The notes beneath the pieces were generated by a model that made no database searches, was not told the origin of the DNA, and saw nothing but the letters and a program-made list of their open reading frames with translations. A stretch of 64,000 nucleotides of DNA from an uncultured Clostridia bacterium. GTDB taxonomy: Bacteria > Bacillota > Clostridia > UBA1381 > UBA9506. Below, piece after piece: positions 9,301 to 18,345 of this stretch (positions are counted from its first letter, which is position 1; the number at the start of each line of letters is the position of its first letter). Made by a program: the position numbers and the translations under genes. The DNA lies in the NCBI GenBank assembly GCA_934438075.1, contig CAKSBF010000006.1:62001-126000 (forward strand), written 5' to 3'.

Positions 9301-10885
9301 CATATTTTTTACTGCATACCATCTTTCCATAGTTCTCGCCAATTCCGTTCTCACTATCTTGAGCAACTCGGAAAGTCCAATTATTCTCGTCTTCAATCTT
9401 CCACATCCATGTTTCATAATCTTCTACGGTTTGCAGAGTCTGATCCGGTTCTGTTTCTGTCGGTATTCGACGATGAGGCGGTTGCTTTCCAACCGTATAA
9501 CTCTCAAAATCATCAAAGCAGCTACGTTCTAATCGACAGTTCTCCAAAGGATCCGGAAGAATAACCTCTTTTCGTTTCGTCTGGACGTTATCCAGATAAA
9601 TACCATCTTCTCCAACAACGCCCAGTTTAATTCGTTTCAAATCTACTCCAAAGCCACCGGAGGCTGTATCGAACGGAATATTATAGCCCTGAGAACTCTC
9701 TATTGGCACATCATCAATATAAATATTATAGTAAGGCTCCGCCGCATCAAAATACATTACAAATTTATAATTATACCATGTGTCCAGACGATAATCTGCA
9801 ATTGTCTCTCTAATCACCGCCGTATCTAGCATGACACTTCCATCTGCCATATACCCTAAACAAGAAATACGCTTATTATTTGAGCTGTATAACTGGACGA
9901 ATCTCGGACCTGTTTGTTTCGGAAAACAAATATCATATTCCAGCATAGCAGTACCTGAAACCACTCCTGAACTAACGAGCTTATAGTTAGCATGGTGAAG
10001 TGCGCCATTGCCCGTATGTTCCGAAATAACGGCAAATCTCGATTGGTTTCCCGCAAAATCCGCTTTTGAAGTAATGCTCATATCATTATTCTGCCATCCA
10101 TCCCATCCCCCAAATCGATTGGGCAGCGAACCATCAGCGGTATATTCAAAATCTTCATTCATAAAATCAGAGAAATTTTCTTTTCTCCAATCAGGAATTT
10201 CTTTTACCTCCTCAATGCTTTTTATTGTAATATTATCAAGCGCTATCCCACATTGTTCCGTCAGACCAAACTTTAAACGGGCAATGTTCGTTCCGACCAT
10301 GCTGTTCTCGTTTGTGTCAAGCGGACATCGAGATGCTGTTTCCACGTCATTTATCCAAAAATTATATGTGCCTGTTTTAAAGCTGACGTCGAACATCAAA
10401 TCATACCAACACCCCGCTTCATATTGTCCGATTTCTCCAGTGTATGTATTTGTATCTACTGCTATAACACCATCAGCCGAAAAGTTCAAATTTGTTAGAC
10501 GCACACCGTTCGCATCATAAATTTGTATGCTCCGAAAAGCCATTTTATCAGTGAAATACGCTTGAAACGAAAGCACCAGTCTTTCGTCGGACTGATAAGA
10601 TTCATTGAAAGACCAATTACAATATCTGGTTCCCTTTCGCGAAAAATTATCCTTAAGCAACAAAAATTTTGTATTATTTCCGTACTGAGCCTGTTGTGTT
10701 TCAACAATAACACGTTGACCAGAAAAACCATCAAAGCTCCCTACACCAACTGGAACCACTCCAACCGTTTCTTGCTCAAAATTTTCGTCATACAATTGCT
10801 GCTCTTCAAAATTCTGGGCATCGATAATAGGCATTGTCATCATAAGCATTACCATCATCATTAAAAAAGAAATATATTTCTTCAT
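6362..10885 (-). CDS. large secreted multimodular polysaccharide lyase-like enzyme
   Basis: A longer frame exists from 10957, but the ATG at 10885 is chosen: it begins MKKYISFLMMM, a signal peptide, and forms an ATGA overlap with the GH105 gene. The product is 1,507 residues. Order: three LamG-like beta-sandwich modules (about 25-230, 245-445, 455-670, each ending in a DN/DD strand motif), two Ig-like domains beginning ITGPNQIAI and ITGPGYIHS (about 675-870), an all-helical region (about 885-1390) with PLFADGINVY, SNLSNRQNMLRLFDGL and NRHGHYGLKTPQ, and a final BIG_2 domain with SSNPSIASVDADGVV. The helical part looks like an alpha/alpha toroid of polysaccharide lyases (PL2-like exo-pectate lyases come closest from memory) but could be another toroid family. 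It probably cleaves pectin chains outside the cell to give unsaturated products for GH105. Confidence 0.55.
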   Translation of the reverse strand: MKKYISFLMMMVMLMMTMPIIDAQNFEEQQLYDENFEQETVGVVPVGVGSFDGFSGQRVIVETQQAQYGNNTKFLLLKDNFSRKGTRYCNWSFNESYQSDERLVLSFQAYFTDKMAFRSIQIYDANGVRLTNLNFSADGVIAVDTNTYTGEIGQYEAGCWYDLMFDVSFKTGTYNFWINDVETASRCPLDTNENSMVGTNIARLKFGLTEQCGIALDNITIKSIEEVKEIPDWRKENFSDFMNEDFEYTADGSLPNRFGGWDGWQNNDMSITSKADFAGNQSRFAVISEHTGNGALHHANYKLVSSGVVSGTAMLEYDICFPKQTGPRFVQLYSSNNKRISCLGYMADGSVMLDTAVIRETIADYRLDTWYNYKFVMYFDAAEPYYNIYIDDVPIESSQGYNIPFDTASGGFGVDLKRIKLGVVGEDGIYLDNVQTKRKEVILPDPLENCRLERSCFDDFESYTVGKQPPHRRIPTETEPDQTLQTVEDYETWMWKIEDENNWTFRVAQDSENGIGENYGKMVCSKKYADPTDNQQRDSYLQFFDQEYGIISVSFKILLKQTDATSYVFLDNETSYYGARLDISNGVFSVYNGTTSVTACTYEADRWYDIRMDVNLENRTANYLIDGKVILSGVKLCFDTEFSHVSRVRTAFYRYGNPGEMYFDDFRVDFLLPPNEAADIEITGPNQIAIPMTGEKIYAYRAGVLNPDDRLNTEDTAVWSADMLPDGVALDENGDLTVKAGVTADKITLKTTAISNPNVTKSIEVSLLSESIDNVEITGPGYIHSVNGNAAEKTFHAKVYDQFGREASIGGVRWSISSGEREGIAINDDGVVTVDGNTVLPAKFVLRAVSKANGNIYAEKSITVNKVVYNADDESRFDEVVTQAENILKYGHSRVNPTPLFADGINVYSKEFAQWRMSDEIDEAEGQVVSFSNLSNRQNMLRLFDGLSQITGDNKYVDAAKDEISYVLKHYSDPVSGLPYWGDHRMVDIDNLKMYGDKSIRMYHEFKSNCLHWDLFFEAEPERTEEIIKGVWNSHIRDWRNLDYNRHGHYGLKTPQNIWQQRFIEPEEIPYFSVNLAFSSTGTDLFHAAAKLYQHTGDEAAWLWAERLDDLFTKARYPGTNLGVNHYSHVGKVSYSDYPYKTSSYFGDRAMRQFGKEFGDAALEPYALWGGMTKQIYGKTPINWLNVCKILPEKTKNILNNAEVGMESFLEYAYIPEKNLLKPMWADGTDLSNYTFKEYGYYGEAGTVLKQYKPFDEMFLSYMLLYNLTGDNRTWQFIRNMGKTAGLGDLGTAGGENIDVNFNTSCSNALYLFTLLELYNAYPNPNYLELAKQIGNNIANEKFYNGFFTEGQNYKYANFNSPYPYALLALDAAIKGRYEEVPTYEASLDTLHFLWLHEDGYSERTYTTDLLWPKTFENVQIKQISLPDNVYLSEGETMNIEPVITPSDAIGNIIYESSNPSIASVDADGVVRGNSPGSVLITAFVEKTECEEQMRVTVGHQNGGNSE

Positions 10886-11910
10886 GATATATGTTGCTCC
10901 CCCCTTTTCCACACATCCAATTCTACAAGCATTAATAATGCTAACCCCTGACCCCATGGCATAATTTCTGACCGATCTATTTCATAATACATTTGCACCG
11001 TTTCCTGAATACCCGTTCCGCAAGATACATCCGTAACCGTTCCATCATCTGCTATTTTTGCAATAACTGCCTCTGCCCCTTTTTTTGCACACTCCTTAAA
11101 TTCCTCACCCAAAAGCCCCATACGCATACCCTTCAGGATTCCACATACAAATCCCTCCGATGCCGACACTTCACAATAAGAGTTTTTGTCTGTTAAAACA
11201 GTATGCCAGAGTCCATTATTATCCTGACATTCTTTTACTGCCCGCACCTGATTCTGAAATCCTTTTATGATATCCTCATCTTTAATCTTTGAAAATTCAA
11301 CAATTTCAGGTACACTTACCGTAAACCACGCATTACCCCTACCCCAAAGAACTGAGGATAAGTGATTTTTCAGCTTATAATCATAACCGTGATAAAAAAG
11401 CCCGCTTGATTCCTGAATCGCATCTATATGTAATCGAACCTGTTTCAGTCCTTCCTCAACATATTCGGTACGTCCCGTGACAGTTCCGATACGTGTAAGG
11501 AATACGCCGGCCATAAACACGGTATCAATCCACGCTTGAGCTGTCCAATGTAACCCAACACCACTGTGTTCCAGTATCCCATTCTCCGTTCTCGGCGCAG
11601 CATCCATCAACCAATCAGCAAATTCTGTGCAAATGTCAAGATATTTTGTATCTCCGGTCTCTCTATAAAGCATCAGCACAGAACAAAGAGGTGCTGTTGT
11701 ATTGACTGTTTTCGGGATTTGTGTTTGTTCCATAGAAATATCCACAAAATATTGAATAAAATCAAAAATCTCTTGATCTCGCGTATATTCAAACGCCCGT
11801 GAAAGGCCATACAAAGCGACACCTGCACCCCAGTCCCATGCTCCTCGCTTGTCAACGTTTAAGTCCATTTGCATTGTTCTTTTTGCCACCTTAATGATTA
11901 ATTCATTCAT
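10882..11910 (-). CDS. GH105 unsaturated rhamnogalacturonyl/glucuronyl hydrolase
   Basis: The 342-residue protein matches the YteR/YesR family in length and motifs: GAWDWGAGVALYGL near residue 22, AWIDTVFMAGVFL near 131 (the Asp is the expected catalytic acid), and VLWGRGNAWF near 190. GH105 enzymes remove the unsaturated uronic acid left at the non-reducing end by lyases, by hydrating the double bond. There is no signal peptide, so it acts on imported oligosaccharides. Start at 11910 behind AAAGGA; an ATG four codons' length downstream (11906) is out of frame. The gene sits between the membrane regulator and the lyase-like enzyme and overlaps the latter by 4 bp. This is the best-supported catalytic clue that the locus handles rhamnogalacturonan or another pectic polymer. 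Confidence 0.85.
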   Translation of the reverse strand: MNELIIKVAKRTMQMDLNVDKRGAWDWGAGVALYGLSRAFEYTRDQEIFDFIQYFVDISMEQTQIPKTVNTTAPLCSVLMLYRETGDTKYLDICTEFADWLMDAAPRTENGILEHSGVGLHWTAQAWIDTVFMAGVFLTRIGTVTGRTEYVEEGLKQVRLHIDAIQESSGLFYHGYDYKLKNHLSSVLWGRGNAWFTVSVPEIVEFSKIKDEDIIKGFQNQVRAVKECQDNNGLWHTVLTDKNSYCEVSASEGFVCGILKGMRMGLLGEEFKECAKKGAEAVIAKIADDGTVTDVSCGTGIQETVQMYYEIDRSEIMPWGQGLALLMLVELDVWKRGEQHIS

Positions 11911-11945
11911 CTAATTCATATCCTTTCTATTTGTTGCACAATTGT

Positions 11946-14243
11946 TCATTGCTCTCTACAATTTTTTCTATACTCTCCCGGTGTAATACCAATCATTTTA
12001 AGAAAACACCGGTTAAAGGTTTTTGTGTTTGTGTATCCAGTCTGTTGACATACCTCTTCCACTGTGAGTTCAGTTCTTTCAAATAATTGTTTTGCGTGTT
12101 GAATCCGAAGCGTGTTAACATATTCCAGAATTCCCATACCTGCCTGTTCGCGGAAACGCTTAGAAATATATTTTGAGTTCATATTAAATCTGTTTGCAAC
12201 TGCAGAAACATTAATACTCGAATCCGTATAATTTTCATTAATATATTGCTGTATTTTGTCTTTTAAAACAGTATTTGTCTTTTGATTAATATCATGAATA
12301 TCCCGACAGATTGACTCAAGAAGTTGAACAATTTCCGATTTCATTTTCATGACGGTATCACAACCAGATAGTCTTTCTAAAACAGTCGATTCCTCAAGCA
12401 AAATATGCTCTTCTCCTCGATTTGCCTCGCTTACCGTCTTTATCATGGTGCTAATTAAATCATACATGAGAATACGTGCCATCGAAAGCGGTAATGTGTT
12501 CTGGTCAAAATTGATCCGAAAGATTTCCTCAATGATTTCTTTTCCACGTTTAAAATCACCACATTTTACACAATTCATTAGCTGTTGCTCTTTTTCGACA
12601 GGATAATAAAATGAATTATGAGGGCGGGCGATGATCTCATCATAGCAAATAACCTCTGAATCAGACATGATCGTATAATATTCCATCGCCTCGACTGCTT
12701 CGCTGAAACAATCCGGAATATACGCCAGACCTTTATGCACACCACTGACAGCCGCTAAGACCTCTACATTAAAATTCGCCTTTATAAAATCATGAACTTT
12801 GGTGGCAATACCGCATATGGCAACATCAACATTTTCGAGCTGGTGCTCTCCCGGATTGCATAAACATACAATCATATTGTCTACGCTTGTAGTAAGCGTA
12901 TAAAATTGCTCATTAAGCAGCTCATATGCTACATTATTAATAATAAATTCTGCAAATTCCGCATTTTTAGCAGTATTACATGATTCCTTTTCAAAAAATA
13001 TCCCATCTATATCTTCCGGATAAAACAAGGCTACCACATAATTTTCCGAAACAAAGTGAATGTCTAAGGTCTCATAAACATCTTCCAATTTCAGGGTGCC
13101 TACACTTCCTGTTTTTAAGAGCTTGGCTATAATTTCTGCTCGGAAAAGCATGCTTTGGTTATAGATTTGATGGTTCATATATCGGTTTTCCGTTAATGTT
13201 TTTTGAATCATTCCCAGTATTAACTGATACTCATTCGGTTCATCAACTGTTTGTATACCTAAGGAACTAAGCAGTCTCTTAAGCGGGATATATTGTTTTT
13301 TTATCATAATACAAATTGCAGCCAACCCACCCAGAATACACAGCAAATAACATATTGTACTTACCGCTCTAATATACCGCATCTTATGCCAAAAACTACT
13401 TTTTGGCATAACCGAAACATATTTCCATTGCGCAACCTTTGATTCCACATAGCTTACCACATAGTCACTAACTGTTATTAACTCATCTGCATCCCGCAGA
13501 TCAGCATAACCAAGCGGTATCGAATCCTGCAATGTTCCTGCAGAAGCAATAATTGCATCTGTTTTATCCAAAATAAAGAAACTACCATTCTCTTCAGCAA
13601 ATGTAAACTGCCCTGTTAGATCATCTTCTTTTATCATGATCATAACATTTATGTAAAAATTCGGTCGGTTAATGTCATTATATGTTCTTTTAAACACAGT
13701 CTTTTTTTGCGTACGAATTCCATCACCTTCCTCATAAAGATAAATATAATTTCCATTATTATCTGTGTCCAACAATACGTTAAACAAATTACGCGGTAAT
13801 TTTTTTTCCAAATTTTCTTTATAGAACACATCATAATGGCTGCTAGTAGTAGTGGAAATAAACATTCCACTATTGGGTAGATAAATAAATATCTCGTCTA
13901 CTGATTTATTTGCGACTTTGAGCCGCGAAAGCTCCTTACTTAAATTATAAAAATCAAAAATTCTCTCATCTGCCTCCTGTGAGCTGAGAAATTTAACAGC
14001 TCCCAACCGCGCATTGTAATGCACCTCTGTGGTCAGTCTTTCCATATCAAGAAGTAAATTATCGGTCTCTTGACACGTGGCCTTTAATATAGTCTTATTT
14101 TGAGAATTAATCTCTTCACGTACAATATGATTTGTGACCGCTGTAAGAAAAAATGAAAAGATTAATGGAATACACAACACCAGTGCGTAAGAAATAAACC
14201 ACGTTATAACAATACTTTTCGATTCAAGTACTCTGTTGAGCAT
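11946..14243 (-). CDS. membrane-bound AraC-family transcriptional regulator
   Basis: The 765-residue protein has a transmembrane helix near residues 12-35, an extracellular sensor region of about 250 residues, a second membrane helix near 285-310 (CYLLCILGGLAAICIMI), a cytoplasmic linker region, and a C-terminal AraC DNA-binding domain from about 665 with NVSAVANRFNMNSKYISKRF and VEEVCQQTGYTNTKTFNRCF. Such one-protein sensors are common beside LplB/LplC-type ABC transporters in Clostridia and Paenibacillus and are thought to sense extracellular sugars directly. It starts behind GGGGGGA and lies between the transporter genes and the GH105 gene, so it is the obvious candidate regulator of this locus. 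The inducer cannot be read from the sequence. Confidence 0.85.
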   Translation of the reverse strand: MLNRVLESKSIVITWFISYALVLCIPLIFSFFLTAVTNHIVREEINSQNKTILKATCQETDNLLLDMERLTTEVHYNARLGAVKFLSSQEADERIFDFYNLSKELSRLKVANKSVDEIFIYLPNSGMFISTTTSSHYDVFYKENLEKKLPRNLFNVLLDTDNNGNYIYLYEEGDGIRTQKKTVFKRTYNDINRPNFYINVMIMIKEDDLTGQFTFAEENGSFFILDKTDAIIASAGTLQDSIPLGYADLRDADELITVSDYVVSYVESKVAQWKYVSVMPKSSFWHKMRYIRAVSTICYLLCILGGLAAICIMIKKQYIPLKRLLSSLGIQTVDEPNEYQLILGMIQKTLTENRYMNHQIYNQSMLFRAEIIAKLLKTGSVGTLKLEDVYETLDIHFVSENYVVALFYPEDIDGIFFEKESCNTAKNAEFAEFIINNVAYELLNEQFYTLTTSVDNMIVCLCNPGEHQLENVDVAICGIATKVHDFIKANFNVEVLAAVSGVHKGLAYIPDCFSEAVEAMEYYTIMSDSEVICYDEIIARPHNSFYYPVEKEQQLMNCVKCGDFKRGKEIIEEIFRINFDQNTLPLSMARILMYDLISTMIKTVSEANRGEEHILLEESTVLERLSGCDTVMKMKSEIVQLLESICRDIHDINQKTNTVLKDKIQQYINENYTDSSINVSAVANRFNMNSKYISKRFREQAGMGILEYVNTLRIQHAKQLFERTELTVEEVCQQTGYTNTKTFNRCFLKMIGITPGEYRKNCREQ

Positions 14244-14387
14244 AAAATCCCCCCATAAATTACGATAATATCATTATAACACAGCTATAAGACAAAATCA
14301 CATGTCAAGAATTTCCATGTTTGACTTTACCATTGAAATGCGGCTACAAATCTCACTGTATAATTGTACAACCAGGCATCTCACTTT

Positions 14388-15296
14388 CTACCCTTTCACA
14401 GCACCAATCATAAGCCCTTTAACAAAATACTTTTGTAAAAATGGATAAACCATAACAATTGGAAGCATCGTGACAACAATAACGGCATATTTTACAGTTT
14501 CTCCAGCCGCCTCCTGATCTACCGCACCTACACCTGCAGTCATAGATAAAGTTTCATTTTGCAATAAAATTTCTCTTAAAATTAGCTGCAACGGATAAAG
14601 CTGCCGATCCTGTAAAAAAATCATTGCATAAAACCACGCATTCCAGTGAGCAACTCCGTAATAAAGCACCATAACTGCAACCACAGGTAACGATAGCGGC
14701 AAAATCATGCCCACTAAAATTCTAAAATGACCTGCGCCGTCAAGTTTTGCCGACTCTTCAATACTATCCGGAATGCCCTCAAAAGAAGTCCTCATAATAA
14801 TCAGGTTAAATGTATTAATTGCATTCGGTAATACAAGAGCCCAAAGACTGTTATATAAACCCAAATCTCTCACGGTAAAGTAAAACGGTATTAAACCACC
14901 AGAGAAGAACATTGTAAACACAATTAAAAAATTAATAATCTTTTTAAAATATACATTTTTTCTGGAAAGAAAGTATGCTCCTATCGATGTCATAGTAATA
15001 TTAATCATGAGACCTACAATAACAACAAAAAGAGTATTCCCATAACCTCGCAAAATCATAGGATTTTTAAATACCATTTTATATGCGGCAAGGGTAAAGC
15101 CTTTCGGGCTTAGCAAAAAACCCTGATGTGACATAATCTCATACGAGCCGCTCATAGAAGCAAAGACCACATGAACAACTGGATACAATGCTATGAGGCA
15201 TAGCAAAAACATAACAACGTTATTGATTATTTGAAATATTGTACTTTTTACACTATTTTCTCCTACCATTTTTCTCCCCCGTTCACCATAAACCAT
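14388..15296 (-). CDS. ABC transporter permease, LplC/CUT1 type
   Basis: The 302-residue integral membrane protein has six predicted helices and the EAA loop typical of sugar permeases (EESAKLDGAGHFRILVGMI, followed by LPLSLPVVAVM). It ends VKGLMIGAVKG, the usual C-terminus of the LplC family. It overlaps the preceding permease gene by 14 bp. An alternative ATG at 15269 has a GGGGGAG four to five bases upstream, so either start may be used. With the neighbouring permease and the solute-binding lipoprotein it forms a carbohydrate importer; the ATPase is not encoded here and is presumably a shared MsmK-like protein elsewhere. The cargo is probably the oligosaccharide released by the lyase-like enzyme. 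Confidence 0.9.
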   Translation of the reverse strand: MVYGERGRKMVGENSVKSTIFQIINNVVMFLLCLIALYPVVHVVFASMSGSYEIMSHQGFLLSPKGFTLAAYKMVFKNPMILRGYGNTLFVVIVGLMINITMTSIGAYFLSRKNVYFKKIINFLIVFTMFFSGGLIPFYFTVRDLGLYNSLWALVLPNAINTFNLIIMRTSFEGIPDSIEESAKLDGAGHFRILVGMILPLSLPVVAVMVLYYGVAHWNAWFYAMIFLQDRQLYPLQLILREILLQNETLSMTAGVGAVDQEAAGETVKYAVIVVTMLPIVMVYPFLQKYFVKGLMIGAVKG

Positions 15297-16242
15297 TTCC
15301 GTTAATTGACTTACTTGCTGTATTTGCTACGATCAACAACATAAAATTAATAACAGAATTAAATAAACCAACGGCCGCCCCGTAGCTCCAGCCAAATTCC
15401 TGCAGACCCTTTCTATATACAAAGGTGGATATGACATCTGCAGTATCATATATTACTGCATTATACAGTAATATAATCTTTTCAAAACCAACATTTAAAA
15501 TATTACCAATCCGAAGCAACAACATAATCATAATGGTAGGAAGAATCCCCGGCAACGTAACATGAAGGGTTTGCCTCATACGACCGGCGCCATCCAGACA
15601 ACTTGCCTCATAAAGCTGCGGATCAATCGTCGTAAACGCAGAAAGATATATAATTGTCCCCCAACCCACTTCTTGCCAGATATCTGATATAACATAAATC
15701 GGAACAAAAAATTCCGGTTTTGTAAGCATATCTACGCGAGTACCGCCAAAAAAAGCAATAACGTCATTGATCACACCATCTTCTGCCGTAAAATCCTTTA
15801 CAATACTTGCCACAACTACCAATGAAATAAAATGAGGCAAATATGTAATTGTTTGTACACATTTTTTAAAGCGCATATTTTTCATCTCATTAAGCAAAAG
15901 GGCAAGAATAATTGGAGCAGGAAAACCAAAAACCAAATTGTTTAAACTAATTACAATGGTATTTTTCAAAACTCTCCAAAAAGTATGACTTTGAAAAAAA
16001 TTGTTAAAGTGTAAAAATCCAACAAAATCACTGCCCATAATACCTTTTGTCGGGTCAAAATTTTTAAATGCAATAATAGCTCCATACATGGGTTTGTAAC
16101 AAAACAGCGCATAAAACAGAAGGACCGGAAGTACTAATAGGTATAGACCTCTATTACGTCTTAAATCGTTTTTAATAGTATATAATGTCTCAAAGCAGCG
16201 GCCAGATTGCACGCCGCTTTGAGTCTTGTACATTGAATTCAT
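15283..16242 (-). CDS. ABC transporter permease, LplB/CUT1 type
   Basis: The 319-residue permease starts at 16242 behind AAGGGG. It has the N-terminal helix LYLLVLPVLLFYALFCYKPM, the YGAIIAFKNFDP segment and the EAA loop YEASCLDGAGRMRQTLHVTL expected of the LplB partner. It pairs with the overlapping LplC-type gene downstream, and the binding protein gene lies 18 bp upstream. It is the intact counterpart of the gene whose N-terminus survives in the chimeric ORF at 61809-62927: both carry the same PVLLFYxLFCYKPM segment, which makes the truncation there easy to see. Confidence 0.9.
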   Translation of the reverse strand: MNSMYKTQSGVQSGRCFETLYTIKNDLRRNRGLYLLVLPVLLFYALFCYKPMYGAIIAFKNFDPTKGIMGSDFVGFLHFNNFFQSHTFWRVLKNTIVISLNNLVFGFPAPIILALLLNEMKNMRFKKCVQTITYLPHFISLVVVASIVKDFTAEDGVINDVIAFFGGTRVDMLTKPEFFVPIYVISDIWQEVGWGTIIYLSAFTTIDPQLYEASCLDGAGRMRQTLHVTLPGILPTIMIMLLLRIGNILNVGFEKIILLYNAVIYDTADVISTFVYRKGLQEFGWSYGAAVGLFNSVINFMLLIVANTASKSINGNGLW

Positions 16243-16260
16243 AGTATCCCCTTCCAGTTA

Positions 16261-17817
16261 TTATCTATTATTGAACCTTTCAAGAGCTGACTGTTTAATT
16301 TCTAGCGCCCTTTGCAGCCCTAAAGATTCTATAGTTTTTACATATTCTTCAAACTTTTCGATACTCTCTACACCCATAATAAACTTAGCAATCATTTCAT
16401 CTTGGTATGTAGTAATGTCTGTCGTGATTGTTGCCAATTCGCTCGTCTCATCCTGGAGCACATAAACTAGCGGCATGGCATGTTCTATCGCATCAGTGTC
16501 GGGCCAGATTTTGAGGGCTTCCTTTTGTTCCGGAAGCTGTGCATACTGCTCCATATACCGCTTATCCTGCACAAACGGTCCGGATTCATATGCCTTAAGA
16601 TATTTTGCCATAGCAGCTGTTATAGATAACCCATCGGGGTTATTCATAATCTCATCTGTGTATGTAGGATATCCATCGACCATTTTAAAGCTTTTTCCTT
16701 CAATTCCAAAATTATTAAGAATGTGCCCTTCTTCACCATATCCATAATCAAGCAGTTTAGCCGCAGTTTCATAAGATTTGCATTTCGTCGTAATGGCAGC
16801 ACCAATTCCATTGATAGGAAGTGAAACCTGCCCAAATTTTGGACGCTCTCCCTTTTTTAATGTAGGATATTTTGCCGGCACAAGCTTAAATCCATCTACT
16901 TTTCCTTTTGCAGCAGCAGAAATTCTTCCGATACCGCCACCAATCGTCAGCGGTGTAGCACCACAATTACCATTTAAAATTTTAGAATCCAGGGTTGTAC
17001 TGTCGTTCGTCATAAAACTACGATCAATCAATCCCTCATTGTACCACTTATTAAATGTTTTTAAAAATTCGAGAAAACCTGGTTCCGTACCACCAAATTT
17101 AACAACATCTCCATCAACATAAAATGATTTTGTGGCTCCATACGCACCAGAAAAAAGACCCCAATCCAATACGTTAGACAAAGTGAAACTCAGCGGTGCA
17201 GTAGCATTTTTCTTTTCTTTAAATGCTTTTAAAACGTTATACCATTCATCAATTGTTTCCGGGATATCAAGTTTTAACTCCTCAAGCCAATCCCCGCGAA
17301 GAGCAATTCCTGCGGCTGTCAGCAAAGAATCATCACCCCGAATAAACGGGTAGCAAAAATATTGTCCCGAATCGGTCTTAAGATCAGATTTATATTGAGG
17401 ATTCGCCTCAAGAAAATTTTTAAGGTTGGGAGAATCTTTCTCCATAATATCGTTTAAGTTTATAATATAACCATCATTTATTGCTTTTTCAGGTCCTCCC
17501 GGGAATTCACTCCAATTACACTCGACAATATCCGGAAGTTCTTTTGATGCAATCATTAGGTTAAATTGTTCTTTTTCTTGTGAAACAGGAGGGTGGATGT
17601 AGTTAACCCGCACACCCGTCCTTTCCATTAACGTTTTACCATATTCCGATTCCCCCAATGTAGTTGTCGTAGAGCTTAAATTTGGGTCAATTCTCACCCA
17701 GTAAGTCAGTGTCTCTTCATTGTTTGCTTTTTTCGCCTTCTTTTCACCTGTACAACCGGATAAGATACTAACGGCAACAGTCACTGATAATAACCCGCAT
17801 AACATCTTCTTCGTCAT
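16261..17817 (-). CDS. extracellular solute-binding lipoprotein of sugar ABC transporter
   Basis: The 518-residue protein has a lipoprotein signal (MTKKMLCGLL..., lipobox LSGC with Cys near residue 22), so it is lipid-anchored outside the membrane. The rest matches large LplA-type family 1 binding proteins, including the DWLEELKLDIPETIDEWYNV segment and KYLDYGYGEEG-like motifs. It is the first gene of the leftward transport operon and captures the oligosaccharide for the two permeases. The protein at 62950-64000 is a close paralogue (same DIPETIDEW and LDYGYxEEG positions), showing two transport systems of the same type in this window. Start at 17817 follows AAGGTAAGGG. Confidence 0.9.
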   Translation of the reverse strand: MTKKMLCGLLSVTVAVSILSGCTGEKKAKKANNEETLTYWVRIDPNLSSTTTTLGESEYGKTLMERTGVRVNYIHPPVSQEKEQFNLMIASKELPDIVECNWSEFPGGPEKAINDGYIINLNDIMEKDSPNLKNFLEANPQYKSDLKTDSGQYFCYPFIRGDDSLLTAAGIALRGDWLEELKLDIPETIDEWYNVLKAFKEKKNATAPLSFTLSNVLDWGLFSGAYGATKSFYVDGDVVKFGGTEPGFLEFLKTFNKWYNEGLIDRSFMTNDSTTLDSKILNGNCGATPLTIGGGIGRISAAAKGKVDGFKLVPAKYPTLKKGERPKFGQVSLPINGIGAAITTKCKSYETAAKLLDYGYGEEGHILNNFGIEGKSFKMVDGYPTYTDEIMNNPDGLSITAAMAKYLKAYESGPFVQDKRYMEQYAQLPEQKEALKIWPDTDAIEHAMPLVYVLQDETSELATITTDITTYQDEMIAKFIMGVESIEKFEEYVKTIESLGLQRALEIKQSALERFNNR

Positions 17818-17845
17818 AGATATCCCTTACCTTTCTGTTTATAAT

Positions 17846-17875
17846 AATATAATTGTTATACCGCGCTGCGAACAA
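17846..17875 (-). promoter_or_regulatory. possible promoter of the left polysaccharide locus
   Basis: TTGTTC and TATATT are separated by 18 bp about 28 bp upstream of the binding-protein gene. The match to consensus is modest. A partly symmetric TGCAATTGTTCGCA lies over the -35 and could be an operator. Confidence 0.35.
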
Positions 17876-18345
17876 TTGCAACAGTATTGATTAATTTCAT
17901 TTTAAAAAAAAATCCATAATAATTCAAGAGACAAAATGTCATCCCCCACAGACAAAAGTACTGTTTCAGCTGATTTTTTAATCTTAATTCTTTCCGGAAA
18001 GCTTTTTTATTTTTACCTTCTCTTTTTGTTGCGCATACGTATATCTTTCAATTATCACTCTCGAATACAAAAGGGTAAAGAAAAGCATGAATTATAAATG
18101 AAATGCAAAAAATTAAAAAACATTATTTGAAAAAACAAAACACAATATCTTGAGCATTCAAAAAGTTAACTTTATTAACCCTTATGAAATATTCAAAAAT
18201 AAATATGGCACATTTAACCTAAAGCACTTTGTAAAGTTCCACAATATAAGACTCATATATAGAATGAGAACCACTTTTGAATATAAAGAGCTTAATATGC
18301 AAAATATTATGAAGAAACTCCTTGCCGTTATAAAGGTGACATGAC
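17876..18345. other. AT-rich intergenic stretch, no gene seen
   Basis: About 470 bp of AT-rich sequence with many A- and T-runs. A 64-codon plus-strand frame at 18150-18344 has no convincing ribosome binding site or family features and is not called. No RNA gene is recognised. Confidence 0.5.

Noticed and set aside
10886..10957. 24-codon N-terminal extension of the lyase-like enzyme
   Set aside because: It would hide the signal peptide; the ATG at 10885 forms a typical ATGA overlap.
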